The translations under genes were made by a program, and so were the position numbers. Of a stretch of 64,000 nt of DNA, positions 11,293 to 21,946 are shown one piece after another. A model generated the notes under the pieces. That model was not told the origin of the DNA and did no database searches. It saw only the letters and a list, made by a program, of their open reading frames with translations. Position 1 is the first letter of the stretch, and each line of letters begins with the position of its first letter. Source of the DNA: Narthecium ossifragum (lineage: Eukaryota > Streptophyta > Magnoliopsida > Dioscoreales > Nartheciaceae); NCBI GenBank assembly GCA_963920575.1, contig OY986964.1:16247987-16311986 (forward strand), read 5' to 3'.

Positions 11293-11993
11293 GTCACTAT
11301 TCACTCAGCACTGCGCACTGGTACGAAAAATGTTGTAACTTCCTCTAGGAAACTCGGAATCATGAACCGTAAAATTCCCCAGAAACTAGACTTCAAGAGC
11401 TTTCCAAAAATATATGGTACATTATCTGGTTCTTCATCATCAGGTACAGGTTCATCTTCCAAGTCGACCCATATAATATTTTCAGCTTCTTTCAGCTCCA
11501 ATTTCCTGCATTTTCCAAGCAACTATGTGAAGTAACATATACTATAAAAATAGTGCTAAAGAAGTTGATTAAGGGTGAAGATATAGCAATTGAGATGGTT
11601 TTAAGGTTGTTCAGAGTGCACTTTCATGCACTCATCAACATGCAAGAGACCTAGATCTAGGGCACAATAGGGCAATCCAAGCATTCATCAATGAAAATAA
11701 CACCATATTCATAAACAAGTTAACTCCAATCCATACAACCATTCAATAGAGTAGCAAAAAGCCCTAAATCCTATGAATCCCTAATAGAAACCCTTATTAC
11801 ATCATAAGAATCCCTAAGCTAAGAGTTAGTGACTCATCTTAGGGGTTGGACCCATAGATGGGGGTTGATGAAGCTCTCCTCCCATGGATCTCCACCAAAA
11901 AGTGACCCTCTCAATTGGGTAAAAAGAGTCTAAAAGAAGAAAAGCTGGAGAAAGGTCTAAGAGAAGATCCCCAAAATCCCCCAAAAGGGGTCT

Positions 11994-12002
11994 ATTTATA
12001 GT
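11994..12002 (-). promoter_or_regulatory. TATA box in 5' LTR of F
   Basis: CTATAAATA on the minus strand, 63 bp from the first palindrome at 12065. Confidence 0.6.
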
Positions 12003-12064
12003 ACACAAGCCTCCCCCACTTGGATTAGATCTGGACCATTGATTTTGCTCGGCTGGCACAAAAG

Positions 12065-12415
12065 GATCGATCCTTATAGGGTAGAAGATCGATCTTCCTC
12101 TTCCGTGTGATCGCTTGTCCCGTGGAAGATCGATCTTCCTATAGGTGAAGATCGATCTTTGTTCTTGACTGCTGGTTGCGCCCCGATGAAGATCGATCTT
12201 TAAGTAGACGAGGATCGATCCTCTAGAATGTCGCGCTCTGTCATCTCTTTTGCCCGTGAAAGATCGATCTTGCACTTGGAAAAGATCGATCCTTCCAACA
12301 CTTGCGCTCTGTCACTGAAAAATGCGCATAAGGGATCGATCTTCCATCACTTGTTCCGACTGGATTTCTTCTTAATGTCTTTAAAGGATCGATCCTTTTC
12401 AATAAAGGATCGATC
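12065..12415. repeat. GATCGATC palindrome array in 5' LTR of F
   Basis: Same array as in the 3' LTR. Pairs start 22 bp apart, for example 12065/12087. Some motifs that are mutated in the 3' LTR are intact here, for example gaagatcgatcttcc against gaagttcgatcttcc at 667. Confidence 0.85.
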
Positions 12416-12585
12416 TTCTTCATACTAAACTAGTCCAAATGAGTTCGTTTTAGCTCGGAACTTGATCTAATCCTCGTTGAGGGCTCTTGTACCTGTCATG
12501 GGGTAATAATCGTCAGTAAGGCATTGCTTGGAGACTAACAAGGCCAAGTTGAAGGGGTGATTTGTGCACTTTTCACATCTTATCA

Positions 12586-13725
12586 GGTGCACGGCTCCAG
12601 TAGCTCTGGATGGTGTATGTTTCCTCATACCTCTAGTAGCTTGTCCGCGTCGACACTCCCCTCCAGGTTTCAGTGGTGCTTCGGCGTCTCCAAAGCCTCA
12701 GCCGCCCTCTGTGACCATCGTTTTCCTCCTCGCCACCTGAGAAGCCCCCTGGAGAAGCAAAACGAACAACGGAGTTTTGAAGTAAACACGACGGAGCAGA
12801 GAAGAAAGGAATAGCGCGGAAGAAAGAAAAAAAACAGAGCAACATAAAAGAAAAAACAGAGGAAGCGGCAACCAAACAATGGAGAAGAAGAAGAATAATA
12901 AAAGGAAAAAGAGATACCTTGAAGGAGAACCAAAATCCTCGCCGCCGCCAGTCGCCCTGGGTGGCTTCGTTGTTCATCACCGACAAAGGTCTTGTGGAAG
13001 AATACAAAGGAGCGCCGACAAAAGCAAAGGGATCTTCAGGGACTTCTCGTCGCCACCACAAACCCGTGACTGGCCTGATCCCCCCGACGTCGCCCAACGT
13101 TTCAACCTCCCTTGTGATTGTCGTTTCCCTCCTTGCCGCTCAAGAAGCTCCTGGAGAAGGAAAACGGTCAGCCAAGCCATGAGGCAAATTAAAAAAAAAA
13201 GATATAGGAAGAAACAGAGGAATGGGTTCCAAAGCATTGGCTGGCAACTATGGCAACTTCCTTATGGGTTTATCGGCATGCTCTGTTCCAGGGAAGGAGA
13301 GCAATGGGTTCTCATGCTAAACTTCTCCCACCACTATTTGGAATGAAGGAAAAGAAGAAAATAAAAGAAGAAAAGAAGGTAACAAGCAACCCAAAGAGCC
13401 TTACCTCTTCTTCACAACCAGCTTCCCTCGTCTTCACCGATGTCACTGGCCCTCGTGGTCACCAAAACTCCCATCGACAACATGTCGGGACCTTGATCTT
13501 ATACCCTGTTACGTTGCGCCAACAACTTTCTCCCTTCACCACCTGAGACCTCTCGGAGGAATAAAGCATCGGCCAACAGTTAGATGCAAACAAGAAAAGC
13601 AGAAAGGATGAAGGAGCAGAGAAAAAAGAAGAAGAAGAGAAAAGGCCATCACCAGCAGTCCACGTTGCCGCCCAAGTTGACGTAGCCTTCATCACCAAGG
13701 TCCGGGATCTTCTATATGCAGGATT
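12586..13725 (+). repeat. Imperfect tandem repeats of about 300-400 bp, upstream of LTR G
   Basis: Three to four diverged units each contain a Ser/Pro-codon-like tract, 'cacctgagaagccccctgg' or relatives ('caagaagctcctgg', 'cacctgagacctctcgg'), and a purine-rich tail with 'gaagaaacagagg' or similar. Stop codons interrupt all frames, so the short ORFs here are not convincing. In some Tat/Ogre elements such repeats lie outside the coding region near the 3' LTR, which would fit the LTR at 14318. That is inference. Confidence 0.4.
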
Positions 13726-14306
13726 ATGCAAGAATCAAGAGTCCTATATGAACTCTGATTCAAAGTTCCAAAGTTACCAATTTCATACCTCTTCAGGTCC
13801 CTATACCCGGATCTCACTCAAGATATGATCATACCAAATCCTCTTTTGACATTACCCAACTTAAACTAAGACCTTATCTAAGGCATCAGACAGTTGGTTA
13901 TCAAAGGATCCTGATCCTAGCGGGATTGAAAACAAGATCACCCATACATAGAGTGATCCATATTTCATCCAAACAAAATTTTGGAGAAAATGAATTATTT
14001 GTCTTCCACGAAGGCATGCAAATTTGGCGGTTAAAATTGGATCCCCGGGTCCAGCTACACATATGTGTCATGCTGTACATATTGCGGCATGTATTAACCA
14101 TCGGATGATTCAGGACCATGTGACTTGATAAATTCATAAAACACCTCATATCAACCTCCATAACATGAGGTTTAATTCGTGGGTTGTATGCATAACAGCA
14201 ATTTTTACATGCAGACAAAAACTTACAACACCTATATCAACAAGACCAACTATAAATACTTCGAGCCCTACATGTTCAAATCACATAAATTTCACATACA
14301 TGTCTC
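13726..14306. other. Unassigned AT-rich segment
   Basis: I see no gene, repeat or terminal motif here. By position it would be the untranslated 3' part of the element that owns LTR G. Confidence 0.3.
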
Positions 14307-14317
14307 AAGGGGGCATC
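14307..14317 (+). other. Candidate polypurine tract before LTR G
   Basis: AAGGGGGCATC immediately before TGTTGACATC, the kind of junction seen at the 3' LTR of Tat-type Ty3/gypsy elements. Confidence 0.45.
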
Positions 14318-15420
14318 TGTTGACATCAATTTTATCTAAGGCTAAATGGACAACATTTGCAGGATTCCCCTGACTGAATCCACATGCACCAAATCCAAAC
14401 TGCCTTGTACATAATCGAGTCCATCCAAACCCTCTATATATTCCCGGTTTTGACGGCATCCTATACAAACCGGAGGAATAAGGGTATTTTGGTAATTTTA
14501 CTTACCCAAGGGTATTTTAGGAATTTAGACCAAAATACATGTCTAAATCTCCCACTACAATCCAAAATAGCTTTTACATAGCTTTGACGGCATCCTAAAT
14601 AAGTTGTGTAAATATAAGGGCGTTTTGGTAATTTTCCACAACACCAGGGGCATTATAGAAAATTCCCTGAAATAAATAAAGGAAAAATCCGAAAATTCAA
14701 AATAAACCCAAATAAATACCCAACTTCAAATTCGCCTAAGTCCTGACCAAGGCGATACGCGCGCCATGCGCTCGCACATGACTCGCATACATCGAGTCTA
14801 AAATGCGCGCGTCACATGATGCGCGCACGTGTCCATGACACGCACAAAAATTCGTGCCGCCATGAGTCGCGCATAAACAACCAAACCAAAAGGGTATTTT
14901 GGTCATTTAGCCCCAAGGGGCATTTTTTGGTCATGTCACATTTTCAGGGGTGTGAAAATCTGAAATAGAAGTATTTTCTCTACCCGGAGACATTTCGGTC
15001 CAAAGTACATATGACCGATAAAAAGGTGTTGTGGTTACATCCCGGTCAGCCCGGGGGTATTTCAGTAAATACTCCAATCACCGTATGAAATGGTGAAATT
15101 CAGAACTCAAATAAGACATTCAAAATTTGGACAAATATTCGATGTATGGACAATCATTCAAATTCAAGATAAATACTTGAAATTTGGATAAAAATTTAAA
15201 ATTCAAATAAGTTCTTATATGAACTTCAAATTTAAACGACACATTCAAAATTTAAACCTCAATTCTTAACTCACTCGTCTGATGGTTAAAAGAAATCCTA
15301 ACACCTCAGCTTACACCTCAGCTTCCGAATAACACACATGGAAATCAAATCTCAACATCCCTAGGATCCCATGATATGCTCCTGCGTATCTCACCGGCCT
15401 CTCAACATACCTCCAAACAC

Positions 15421-15429
15421 CTATAAAAG
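15421..15429 (+). promoter_or_regulatory. TATA box in LTR G
   Basis: CTATAAAAG followed by a purine-rich leader beginning 'gaagaggaggg'. Confidence 0.5.
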
Positions 15430-15664
15430 GAAGAGGAGGGCGAACAAAGCAGAGGATGGAAAAACAGAGAGTGGCTGGCAAATATTGAGAAAAGAAGCAG
15501 AGGTTAGAAAGAAAGAAAGCAAAGAAATAGAGGAAGAGAAAGCTTGGACGCCAGGGAGGTAGGAAGCTATCACCGTTGCCAGCCTTGAGCCAGTCCGAGG
15601 TCTTCGTCGTCGGCGTCCCTCATCCAGCCCAAGGAGCTCGTCGGGAAACCCATCGGCGTCGTCG

Positions 15665-15900
15665 TCTTTGATTCAGCCGGCGGAACCCAAAGAACCCATC
15701 GCTATCATCCAACCGGAGGAACCCAAAGAACTCGTCATCTTCCTTGATCCAACCGGCGGAACCCGAAGAAGCTCGTCGCCCAGCCAGAAGAGCCCATCGC
15801 CATCATCCTCTTTGATCCAGTCAAGGAGACTGTCATCGTCTTCTTCCGTTCCAGCCGGCGGAACCCAAAGAAACTCGTCGCCCAACCCAAAGAGGGAGGC
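15665..15900 (+). repeat. Imperfect tandem repeats with core CCGGCGGAACCCAAAGAA
   Basis: Four clear copies of a core near ccggcggaacccaaagaa (starting about 15674, 15714, 15753 and 15857) are separated by variable 20-40 bp with 'ctcgtcg' or 'ccatcg'. They would encode a PKE/PEEPKE-type repeat, but the surrounding frame is not a credible gene. Confidence 0.6.
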
Positions 15901-16397
15901 CTGTCACCTTCCTCAAGCTCGTCGTCGTCCGTTGATCCAATGGGAGGACTCATCCCCATCGCCGTCCTTGACTCACCCGTGAAGCGTGAAGCATACCACC
16001 AGCAAGGTCCACGCCACGGCTTCCCCTATTTCCATTCATCTCCAAGCTTGGACGTCTCCTCAGCATCCAGCGCATCCCCACCGGATTCGTCGCCTACCGC
16101 CGTGCGTAGCTTAAAGCTTGAAGCGGCATCAACACCCAACGAGGTCCGTCACTGACTGTCCGTCGCTGTTCGCTCGCGGCTCCAAAGTACGGTGAGATCT
16201 TCTTCAGCGGCTTCTTCTGTTCCAGTCAGCTTCGTCAAGGTTCCGACGATCGGACGGCACCTTCTTCGGCCCTCGGACGACATCCTCCAGACTCCAGCAG
16301 CCCTGAGGATCCTCCGGCAAAGTCCAGAAGACATCTGAAGATCTACACTCGGATAACGTCATCCCCAAACTCCGGTAGTCTCAAAGCTCCGGCAACA

Positions 16398-16659
16398 AAA
16401 AAAAAACATAAAAACAACTTCAGTCACCTCAAAATCCCGGCGATGAAGGTGGCGGACCCAGACATTATTTTTAATGTAAGAAGCTTATTTTATCAGATCT
16501 AGAATCGGAGGTGTTCCCTACGGGGATGTAAATGATGGATTTGCCGACTTGGTGATCCAGGGGTGTGGTGCCTGCAATTTCCTTGTATGAAATTAAAAAT
16601 GATTTGCTCGGAAATAAAATAGAAATCTCGCCCCAACGAGATCGACGTTTTATCCACGA
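16398..16659. other. Junction segment between LTR G and element E
   Basis: It begins with a run of A and contains no recognised primer site or gene. The 5' LTR, primer site and start of gag expected for element E are missing, so a deletion or rearrangement joined the two here. Confidence 0.3.
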
Positions 16660-18189
16660 ACACATAGAATGAGTCATGTTTCTGCCAATGAGTATCTTCC
16701 TAATTATAATATTAACGCATTGAAAAGAAAGATTTCATCCTTTCCACAAAAGAATGATGAGACATTGTGTGATGCATGGCAGCGATTTAAAAGTTTAATA
16801 GCTTCATGCCCTCACCATGGTTATGCTAGTTGGCATTTAGCTAGCTATTTTCATTATGGATTAACTGAGGATGAACGTCAAATTCTTGAAACAAGATGCA
16901 AGGGTGAGTTTTTGCAGATTGATCCTGATGAAGCTATGAAGCATTTGGATGAGCTTGTTGAGACGACTCATACACAGACGGTTTCGGGGCACTGGGATGG
17001 TTATCATGATCATATCGATGCCAAATTCTACAAGCATCCCAATGTCGCCTTAACGTCCAACAGCTATCTGCAACACAATGAGTTTTTCTACTCTTATCCT
17101 AGTGCTTATGATACTTATGTTGCTACTTCCTAGGATGTGCATGTTGATGAGCCTAACATGTATGATGCATGTGTCGATGGCTTTAGTGCTTGTGATGCTT
17201 ACATCCATTATTTGAATGCTTATGGTGCACATGCTCAAGATGTTCATGTTGATGATGCATATTGTCAAGACTGTAGTGCTAGTGCGCATGTTCAAAATTC
17301 TAATCCTATTGACGCACAAGCTATTGATTCTAGTGTGTGTGATGCATATGCACATGATTTTAGCACTCATACGCATGTTCATGATACTAACATTCACTAT
17401 GCATATGCTCATGATTCCAATGTTAGCAATGCACATGTTCATGCCTCTGATGCTGGCGATGCACATGTTTCTCATCAACTTTCTGTGGCAGAGATTTTGG
17501 ACTTACTTAAGGAGGCTAAAACCAAGCCTAATTTTGACTCTTTCATTCTGCAGTTACTTATGAACGACGAGGAGAAGGCACACCAATTATGCGAGGTAAT
17601 CACATCTTTTACCGTGCACGAACTCGGATGGACACATCAGTTGGAAGAAGACGAAGTACTCCAGTACGGGCCGGTCAGCAACGAGGAAGATCCGGACGAC
17701 TACCAAGATCACCACGACCATGTATTCGTTGAACCTCCGTCGGCTGAACTTCAACTCATTACTTCTAAGCCACGAGGTATATTTCCTATGTTTATTTCAT
17801 CTCCTTGGATAGTTAGGAAGAACATGACCTTGATAGATACTTTTAGACTTCGATGGATTTATTTCAGATTTTGTGATCTTAGTATCCTTGACCACGAGCA
17901 TGATGACATTCTTGATAGATCATTGGATGAGTCACTAAAACTTGAGCAACATGATGACACATATTTCTGTTTAAGAGATCCAGCTATCTTGTTTATTGGT
18001 ATTAGAATGCAAAAGCTAGTTCTCCTACTTGTAATATGCCACTTGGATTCACATGGTGAGTTATCCTTAGTGATACTACTAAGGTTAACCCTTCAGGTCA
18101 TGGCACTTACTGATTTAACATATCATCGTGCTAGGGCACGGTTGCCAAGGGCGCGGTTAAAAATCATTGTCTTATATATAGTAGTTTAA
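16660..18189 (+). pseudogene. gag: Gag-like protein with His/Asp-rich repeats, element E
   Basis: One reading frame of about 507 codons broken by a single TAG at 17131-17133. The N-terminal 90 codons are a capsid fragment (INALKRKISSF, DAWQRFKSL, SCPHHGY, SYFHYGL) homologous to the gag of Athila-like elements. After the stop comes a low-complexity stretch to about 17470 made of degenerate YDAYVHD/DAYAHD/HVHD phrases rich in His, Asp and Ala. A third part (LSVAEILDLLKEA, then FILQLLMNDEEKA, then PRGIFPMFISSPWIVRKN) is also present in A2. No zinc knuckle, protease or polymerase motif is visible. The first residues are missing because the 5' end of the element is gone. The repeated part may be a nucleic-acid- or metal-binding spacer, but nothing in the sequence proves a function. 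Confidence 0.65.
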
Positions 18190-18490
18190 TTTGCCCGATT
18201 CGCTTTCTTGTATGCTTGAGAATGCTTCAGTTATTTTTATGTTGTGTGCTTGCATGTTTGCTTTTGTTTTCGGTTTGTTTTGCTTTTGTTTTTAGGTGCT
18301 CGAGTAGTCCCTGCCATCGGTTGGAGATTTTGGCCAGCCATCATTGGGATGGAGATTTCGGCCACCATGAGGAGCCTTGAGGATATTCGCTTATTCTATC
18401 AGGTGGCCTCGCTCCTATATCGATTTATAATTTTTTTCGATTCTATTTCAAATTTAAACCTGCACCCTGTTTTGGTCTATTGCCATACTT

Positions 18491-18533
18491 AGCACACATT
18501 GAGGACAATGTGAATTTCAGGTTGGGGGGTGTA
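18491..18533 (+). other. Internal polypurine-tract-like module of E
   Basis: CATTGAGGACAATG followed by CAGGTTGGGGGGTG. No LTR follows it. It belongs to the same module type as 2370-2402 and 30321-30353. Between it and element C (18534-18819) I see no gene. Confidence 0.5.
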
Positions 18534-18819
18534 GGCATGCATGACCTTATGCATGCTACTTTGTGGGTTTAATAGTGTTGAATTGAGTATGTTGCTAGAA
18601 ATTGTACATGAGCTGAAATTTTATGCTTATTATACATGTTACTTTCAGATGGATTGCCTATACATTGATTGCATGTGTGATAATCTGAAGGTAGAATATC
18701 ATGTGACTCACACACGAACACTTTATGTGCAGTGATAATTATACTCATTAGAGGAATGAGCATGCTATTATCAATCTAGACCATGATTTCAGCATTAGCT
18801 AGTGTGGAGTATTGCATGC

Positions 18820-20031
18820 TGATGAGTCACTAAATATTCATACTTAAACCTCTTAATTTACATTTGTTAGCCCGAGAGTGTTTGTATTTGATAGTTTGTT
18901 AATTGATTTCAGGTTTAATGAAGATTCAAGTTAGAAAATACAGAAAAGGATTAATATGTGGAAATTGCGCTGCTCCGCTGTCAGTTTGAAAAGAATTCAC
19001 TGAATTCTCCAGATAACTCCTAAATTTCTAAAATTTGGAGCACTTATAGAAGACTTCAAGATGAACAACTTTCCTGTTGGACACTTCGCGAGATTCTGGA
19101 CAGATTAATAGCAGTTTTCAAGAATATGAAGATAAACAGATGCTGAGAGACTGGTCTGTTGACGCTCAGGAGAATATTCATCAAATATTTCAGATAAGTT
19201 AAAATAATTTCAAATCTTCGAGACAGGACAGAAGACTTCCTAATCTACATCTTTCATGTTGAGCACATTTCCGAATTCCGGACGGGTTGAACCCAGTCGC
19301 GACCGGAAGAGGCTGTCAGACTTAAACTAGGAAATCCGAGTTACACTTGAGGTCCAACTCAACCCAAAACCCTAATTCCGGGAATACACCTATAAGAAGG
19401 TGTTTGCTGGCCGAAAATTGGAGGTCCCCATAGAGAGAAATGAGAGAACTAGGGTTTGGAGGATTCTATGGAGAAGATGGAGCTACAACGTGGATCCCAA
19501 TCATTCTTCATCGAATCTAAGGCTTCCATCACAAAGATGAGTAGCTAATTCTGTACTTAGGGATCTCATGAAACTTTAGTAGATTTTCTTTGTATTTTCT
19601 AGTTTGATTCTTGTTATCTTTTCAAAGACATGATCCTATGAATATGGTTTTGTTTTATAAAGAGTTGAGGGAACAGAGTTCCTTGACGTACATTCAGACC
19701 TACTTGATTGCTGTGCTTGATGGTAGAGATTTATAGGATGGTTTTCATGTTGCTTTTGTGTATGCCTTTTAGATAATTTACGCTAGATGAAAATAGGTTG
19801 TACTCAGATTAAGTTCGAAGACCATCTATGCTAAGTTTAGATAGGTTATGCCTTAGGTTTAGAATTCTGAGATTTAATTCCGGTTTCTCCTTCGTAATCA
19901 AAGTTTTCCCTGAGTACCGACCCCGTATTTCACCATTATTCTATCTTATTAATTTAGTGTTGAAAGAAAGGTTTACAAATTTCTAAATTGCGTTTTGCAT
20001 CCGTTTTAACGACGAAGTTTGTGAGCGATCA
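18820..20031 (+). repeat. 5' LTR of element C (family B)
   Basis: It starts TGATGAGTCACTAAAT and ends GAGCGATCA. It is 1212 bp against 1408 bp for the 3' LTR. It lacks a segment of about 230 bp present at 36590-36820, joined at CCTTAGG, while the 3' LTR lacks about 34 bp near its end. Remaining sequence differs by scattered substitutions. Confidence 0.9.
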
Positions 20032-20036
20032 ATTTT

Positions 20037-20054
20037 TGGCGTCGTTGCCGGGGA
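20037..20054 (+). other. Primer binding site of element C
   Basis: TGGCGTCGTTGCCGGGGA, one base different from the tRNA-Asp-type site, five bases after the LTR end. Confidence 0.9.
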
Positions 20055-20078
20055 ATCTTTTGATTTACAACGGAGTAT

Positions 20079-21543
20079 TGATCGCTCGCAAACGTCGTCG
20101 TTAAAACGTTGCTAACCTCAATCAAATATTAAATTTATATCCTTATTCAATCACTAATACTACTACGTAGACTAGTGGTGAAATCCGGAGTCGAACCACA
20201 GGGAAAACGATGGAAACTGAAATCAATACTCTAAACTCTAAATCCTATGCGGAATAATCAGAATTGAATGTAAAATTATCTAATAATTACCTAAGAAAGC
20301 AAGTAAAGTGATCAGGATTGGAACCAAGTGATGAATTACCTAGGGATTACTCAATCCACCCTAGTTTCACCTTCAATCTTCTCTAGTTATCCTCTTGTTC
20401 ACTTCTCTCAACATTATGGATCATATGGCTAGAAGCTCATATGAATCCCTAAAATAAGATTTATGTTCCTAACGGCATAGCCTATCTTTCTTGGCATAGG
20501 TTGTCTTCGATCCTACGATTACTTTAAGTTATACTACTCCTAATGTCCTTGGCACAACCTATCCTAGCATAGCATAGCCTATCTCAAAAGCAAACCATAA
20601 ATCAAATGAAAACCATCTCATAAATCAGTATAAACAATCACAGAAAGCTTATACGACTAAAAATACTTCAAAGGAACTCTGTTCCCTCAAATCTCTAATC
20701 ATTAAAACCAAATTTATGAGATCATGTTGAGAAGAAGTTTACAAGAATCAAATCAAAGAAAATCAAAAGCTACACTATGGTTTCATGAGATCCCTAAGTT
20801 AAGGATTAGCTACTCATCTTCTGAATAAGATCCAAAGGTGTTGGGAAGGAAGCCGTCGATCTCCGCGGTAAGATCTCCATCTTCAAACCCTAGCCTTCTC
20901 CTTTTTCTCTCTGATTTTTCTCTATGGAACCCCCCAATTTTCAGCCAGCAAACACCTTCTTATAGGTGTATTCCCGGAATTAGGATTTTGGGTTGAGTTG
21001 GACCTCTAGTGAAACTCGGATTTCCTAGTTTAAGCCTGACAGCTTCTTCTGGTCACAACTGGGTTCAATCCGTCGAGAATTTGGAAACTTGCTCAACACG
21101 AAAGTTATAGATTAGGAAGTCGTCTGTCATTTCCCCAAGAGTTTATAATATTTAGACTTATCTGGAATATTTGGCGAATATTCACCTGGACATCGACGGA
21201 CCAGTTTTCCAGCAGCTCTGTATCTTAATCTTCTTCAAACCTGGAATCAATCCATCAGGAATCTCACAAAGTGTCCAACACGAACATTGTAGTTCTTGAT
21301 GTCTTCTATTACGTATCGAAGTTTCAAAATATTTGGACTTATACAGAATATCTGAAGAATATTCTCCTAACAGGCAATGAACAGTCTTTATCACATAAGT
21401 TCATCTTTTTAGCCGAAAATCTTGTATTTCTTCTCTAATCATGATTAAATCTGAAATCAAGTAATATGACATCAAATACAAAAACTCTAGGCCTAACAAA
21501 GGTAATTTAAGGGGTTTAATTATGCATAATATGTGACTTATCA
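20079..21543 (-). mobile_element. Solo LTR, diverged family B, in the leader of C
   Basis: A 1465-bp sequence beginning TGATCGCTCGC and ending GTGACTTATCA on the plus strand, the inverse of the C LTR. Flanks are AGTAT (20074-20078) and CGTAT (21544-21548), a TSD with one mismatch. The second primer-site copy at 36970 shows the uninterrupted leader ggagtatc. It is clearly more diverged from the C LTRs than the copy at 48744. Confidence 0.85.
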
Positions 21544-21713
21544 CGTATCGATTTAATTTTCTCTGAATTCTTTTTTCTGAGTGTAGTTAGATTTTTATTT
21601 TTCCTTACTTTATTTTACATTTTTTAGGATTTTTCTGACAATTTTTTGGAATTTTTGCAGCATTGGAACGGATTTTTCTGGAAGAAAAACACAACTCACC
21701 AGGTACCTGGAGC

Positions 21714-21825
21714 GACCGGTCGGACTTGAATCCGATCGATCGGACTTCGCCATCTGCTTTGAAGTGGCCTTCGAGTGAAGGAGTTGCGGTCTGGAGTGAC
21801 TGATCGGACTGGAAACCGACCGATC
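21714..21825. repeat. Palindrome pairs in the leader of C
   Basis: GACCGGTC at 21714 and GATCGATC at 21734 start 20 bp apart. A second pair, GACTGATC at 21798 and GACCGATC at 21818, is also 20 bp apart. They lie upstream of the gag ATG, in transcribed leader. Confidence 0.8.
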
Positions 21826-21946
21826 GGAACTGCACAGTCAGCTAAGCCTTTTTGCTTCAAACCTTTTCGTTTCAATTGTTGTTTGCCGGGTTTTGTCCTC
21901 TCCTCCGAATATTCTATTTTGTTTTTCTCTTTTTATGTGATCTTAC

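Larger units (their letters stand above)
10017..11637 (-). mobile_element. Solo LTR of family A, TSD ACATG
   Basis: A 1621-bp sequence with TG and CA ends, flanked by ACATG at 10012-10016 and 11638-11642. The F LTR resumes in register after it. In sense it begins TGATGAGTGCATG and ends GAGCGACATCA. It matches the plus-strand copy at 50253-51870 in length and sequence. No internal region is present, so it arose by recombination between two LTRs. Confidence 0.95.
1..12585 (-). mobile_element. Element F: Athila-like LTR retrotransposon with gag and protease only
   Basis: On the minus strand the order is 5' LTR (9334-12585), primer binding site, gag, protease, a linker, an accessory ORF, polypurine tract and 3' LTR (1-1184, cut by the window). 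Gag and protease resemble the Athila branch of Ty3/gypsy, and the primer site is the tRNA-Asp type typical of Athila. No reverse transcriptase, RNase H or integrase is visible. The post-protease linker runs straight into the sequence that normally follows pol, so the element must have relied on a relative for replication. A family-A solo LTR sits inside the 5' LTR. The base pairs flanking the right end are ggtgc; the matching left flank lies outside the window. Confidence 0.85.
9334..12585 (-). repeat. 5' LTR of element F, split by a solo LTR
   Basis: It starts on the minus strand at 12585 (TGATAAGATGTG) and ends at 9334 (CCCATCA). Removing the insert 10017-11637 and one TSD leaves 1626 bp that align with the 3' LTR. 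Differences from the 3' LTR are scattered point changes and a few one-base indels, including one fewer A before the first palindrome. Confidence 0.9.
14318..16397 (+). repeat. Candidate LTR G (Tat/Ogre-like)
   Basis: It begins TGTTGACATC after a purine tract and may end at CCGGCAACA (16389-16397), giving 5-bp inverted termini TGTTG/CAACA. A TATA box CTATAAAAG lies at 15421-15429 about midway, consistent with a long U3. Sequence after the TATA box is Ser/Pro-rich in coding character but broken, typical of long LTR leader regions. No TSD can be checked because the partner end is missing, so the right boundary is weak. Confidence 0.4.

Noticed and set aside
12633..13350. Several ORFs of 85-155 residues on both strands
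   Set aside because: They overlap imperfect tandem repeats, and no frame is conserved between units.
15668..15982. ORF with PEEPKE-like repeats
   Set aside because: Product of the DNA repeat inside LTR G; the frame ends soon after the repeat on both sides.
17134..17470. Metal-binding host protein suggested by His/Asp repeats
   Set aside because: The region is in frame with retrotransposon Gag and is repeated in A2, so it belongs to the element.
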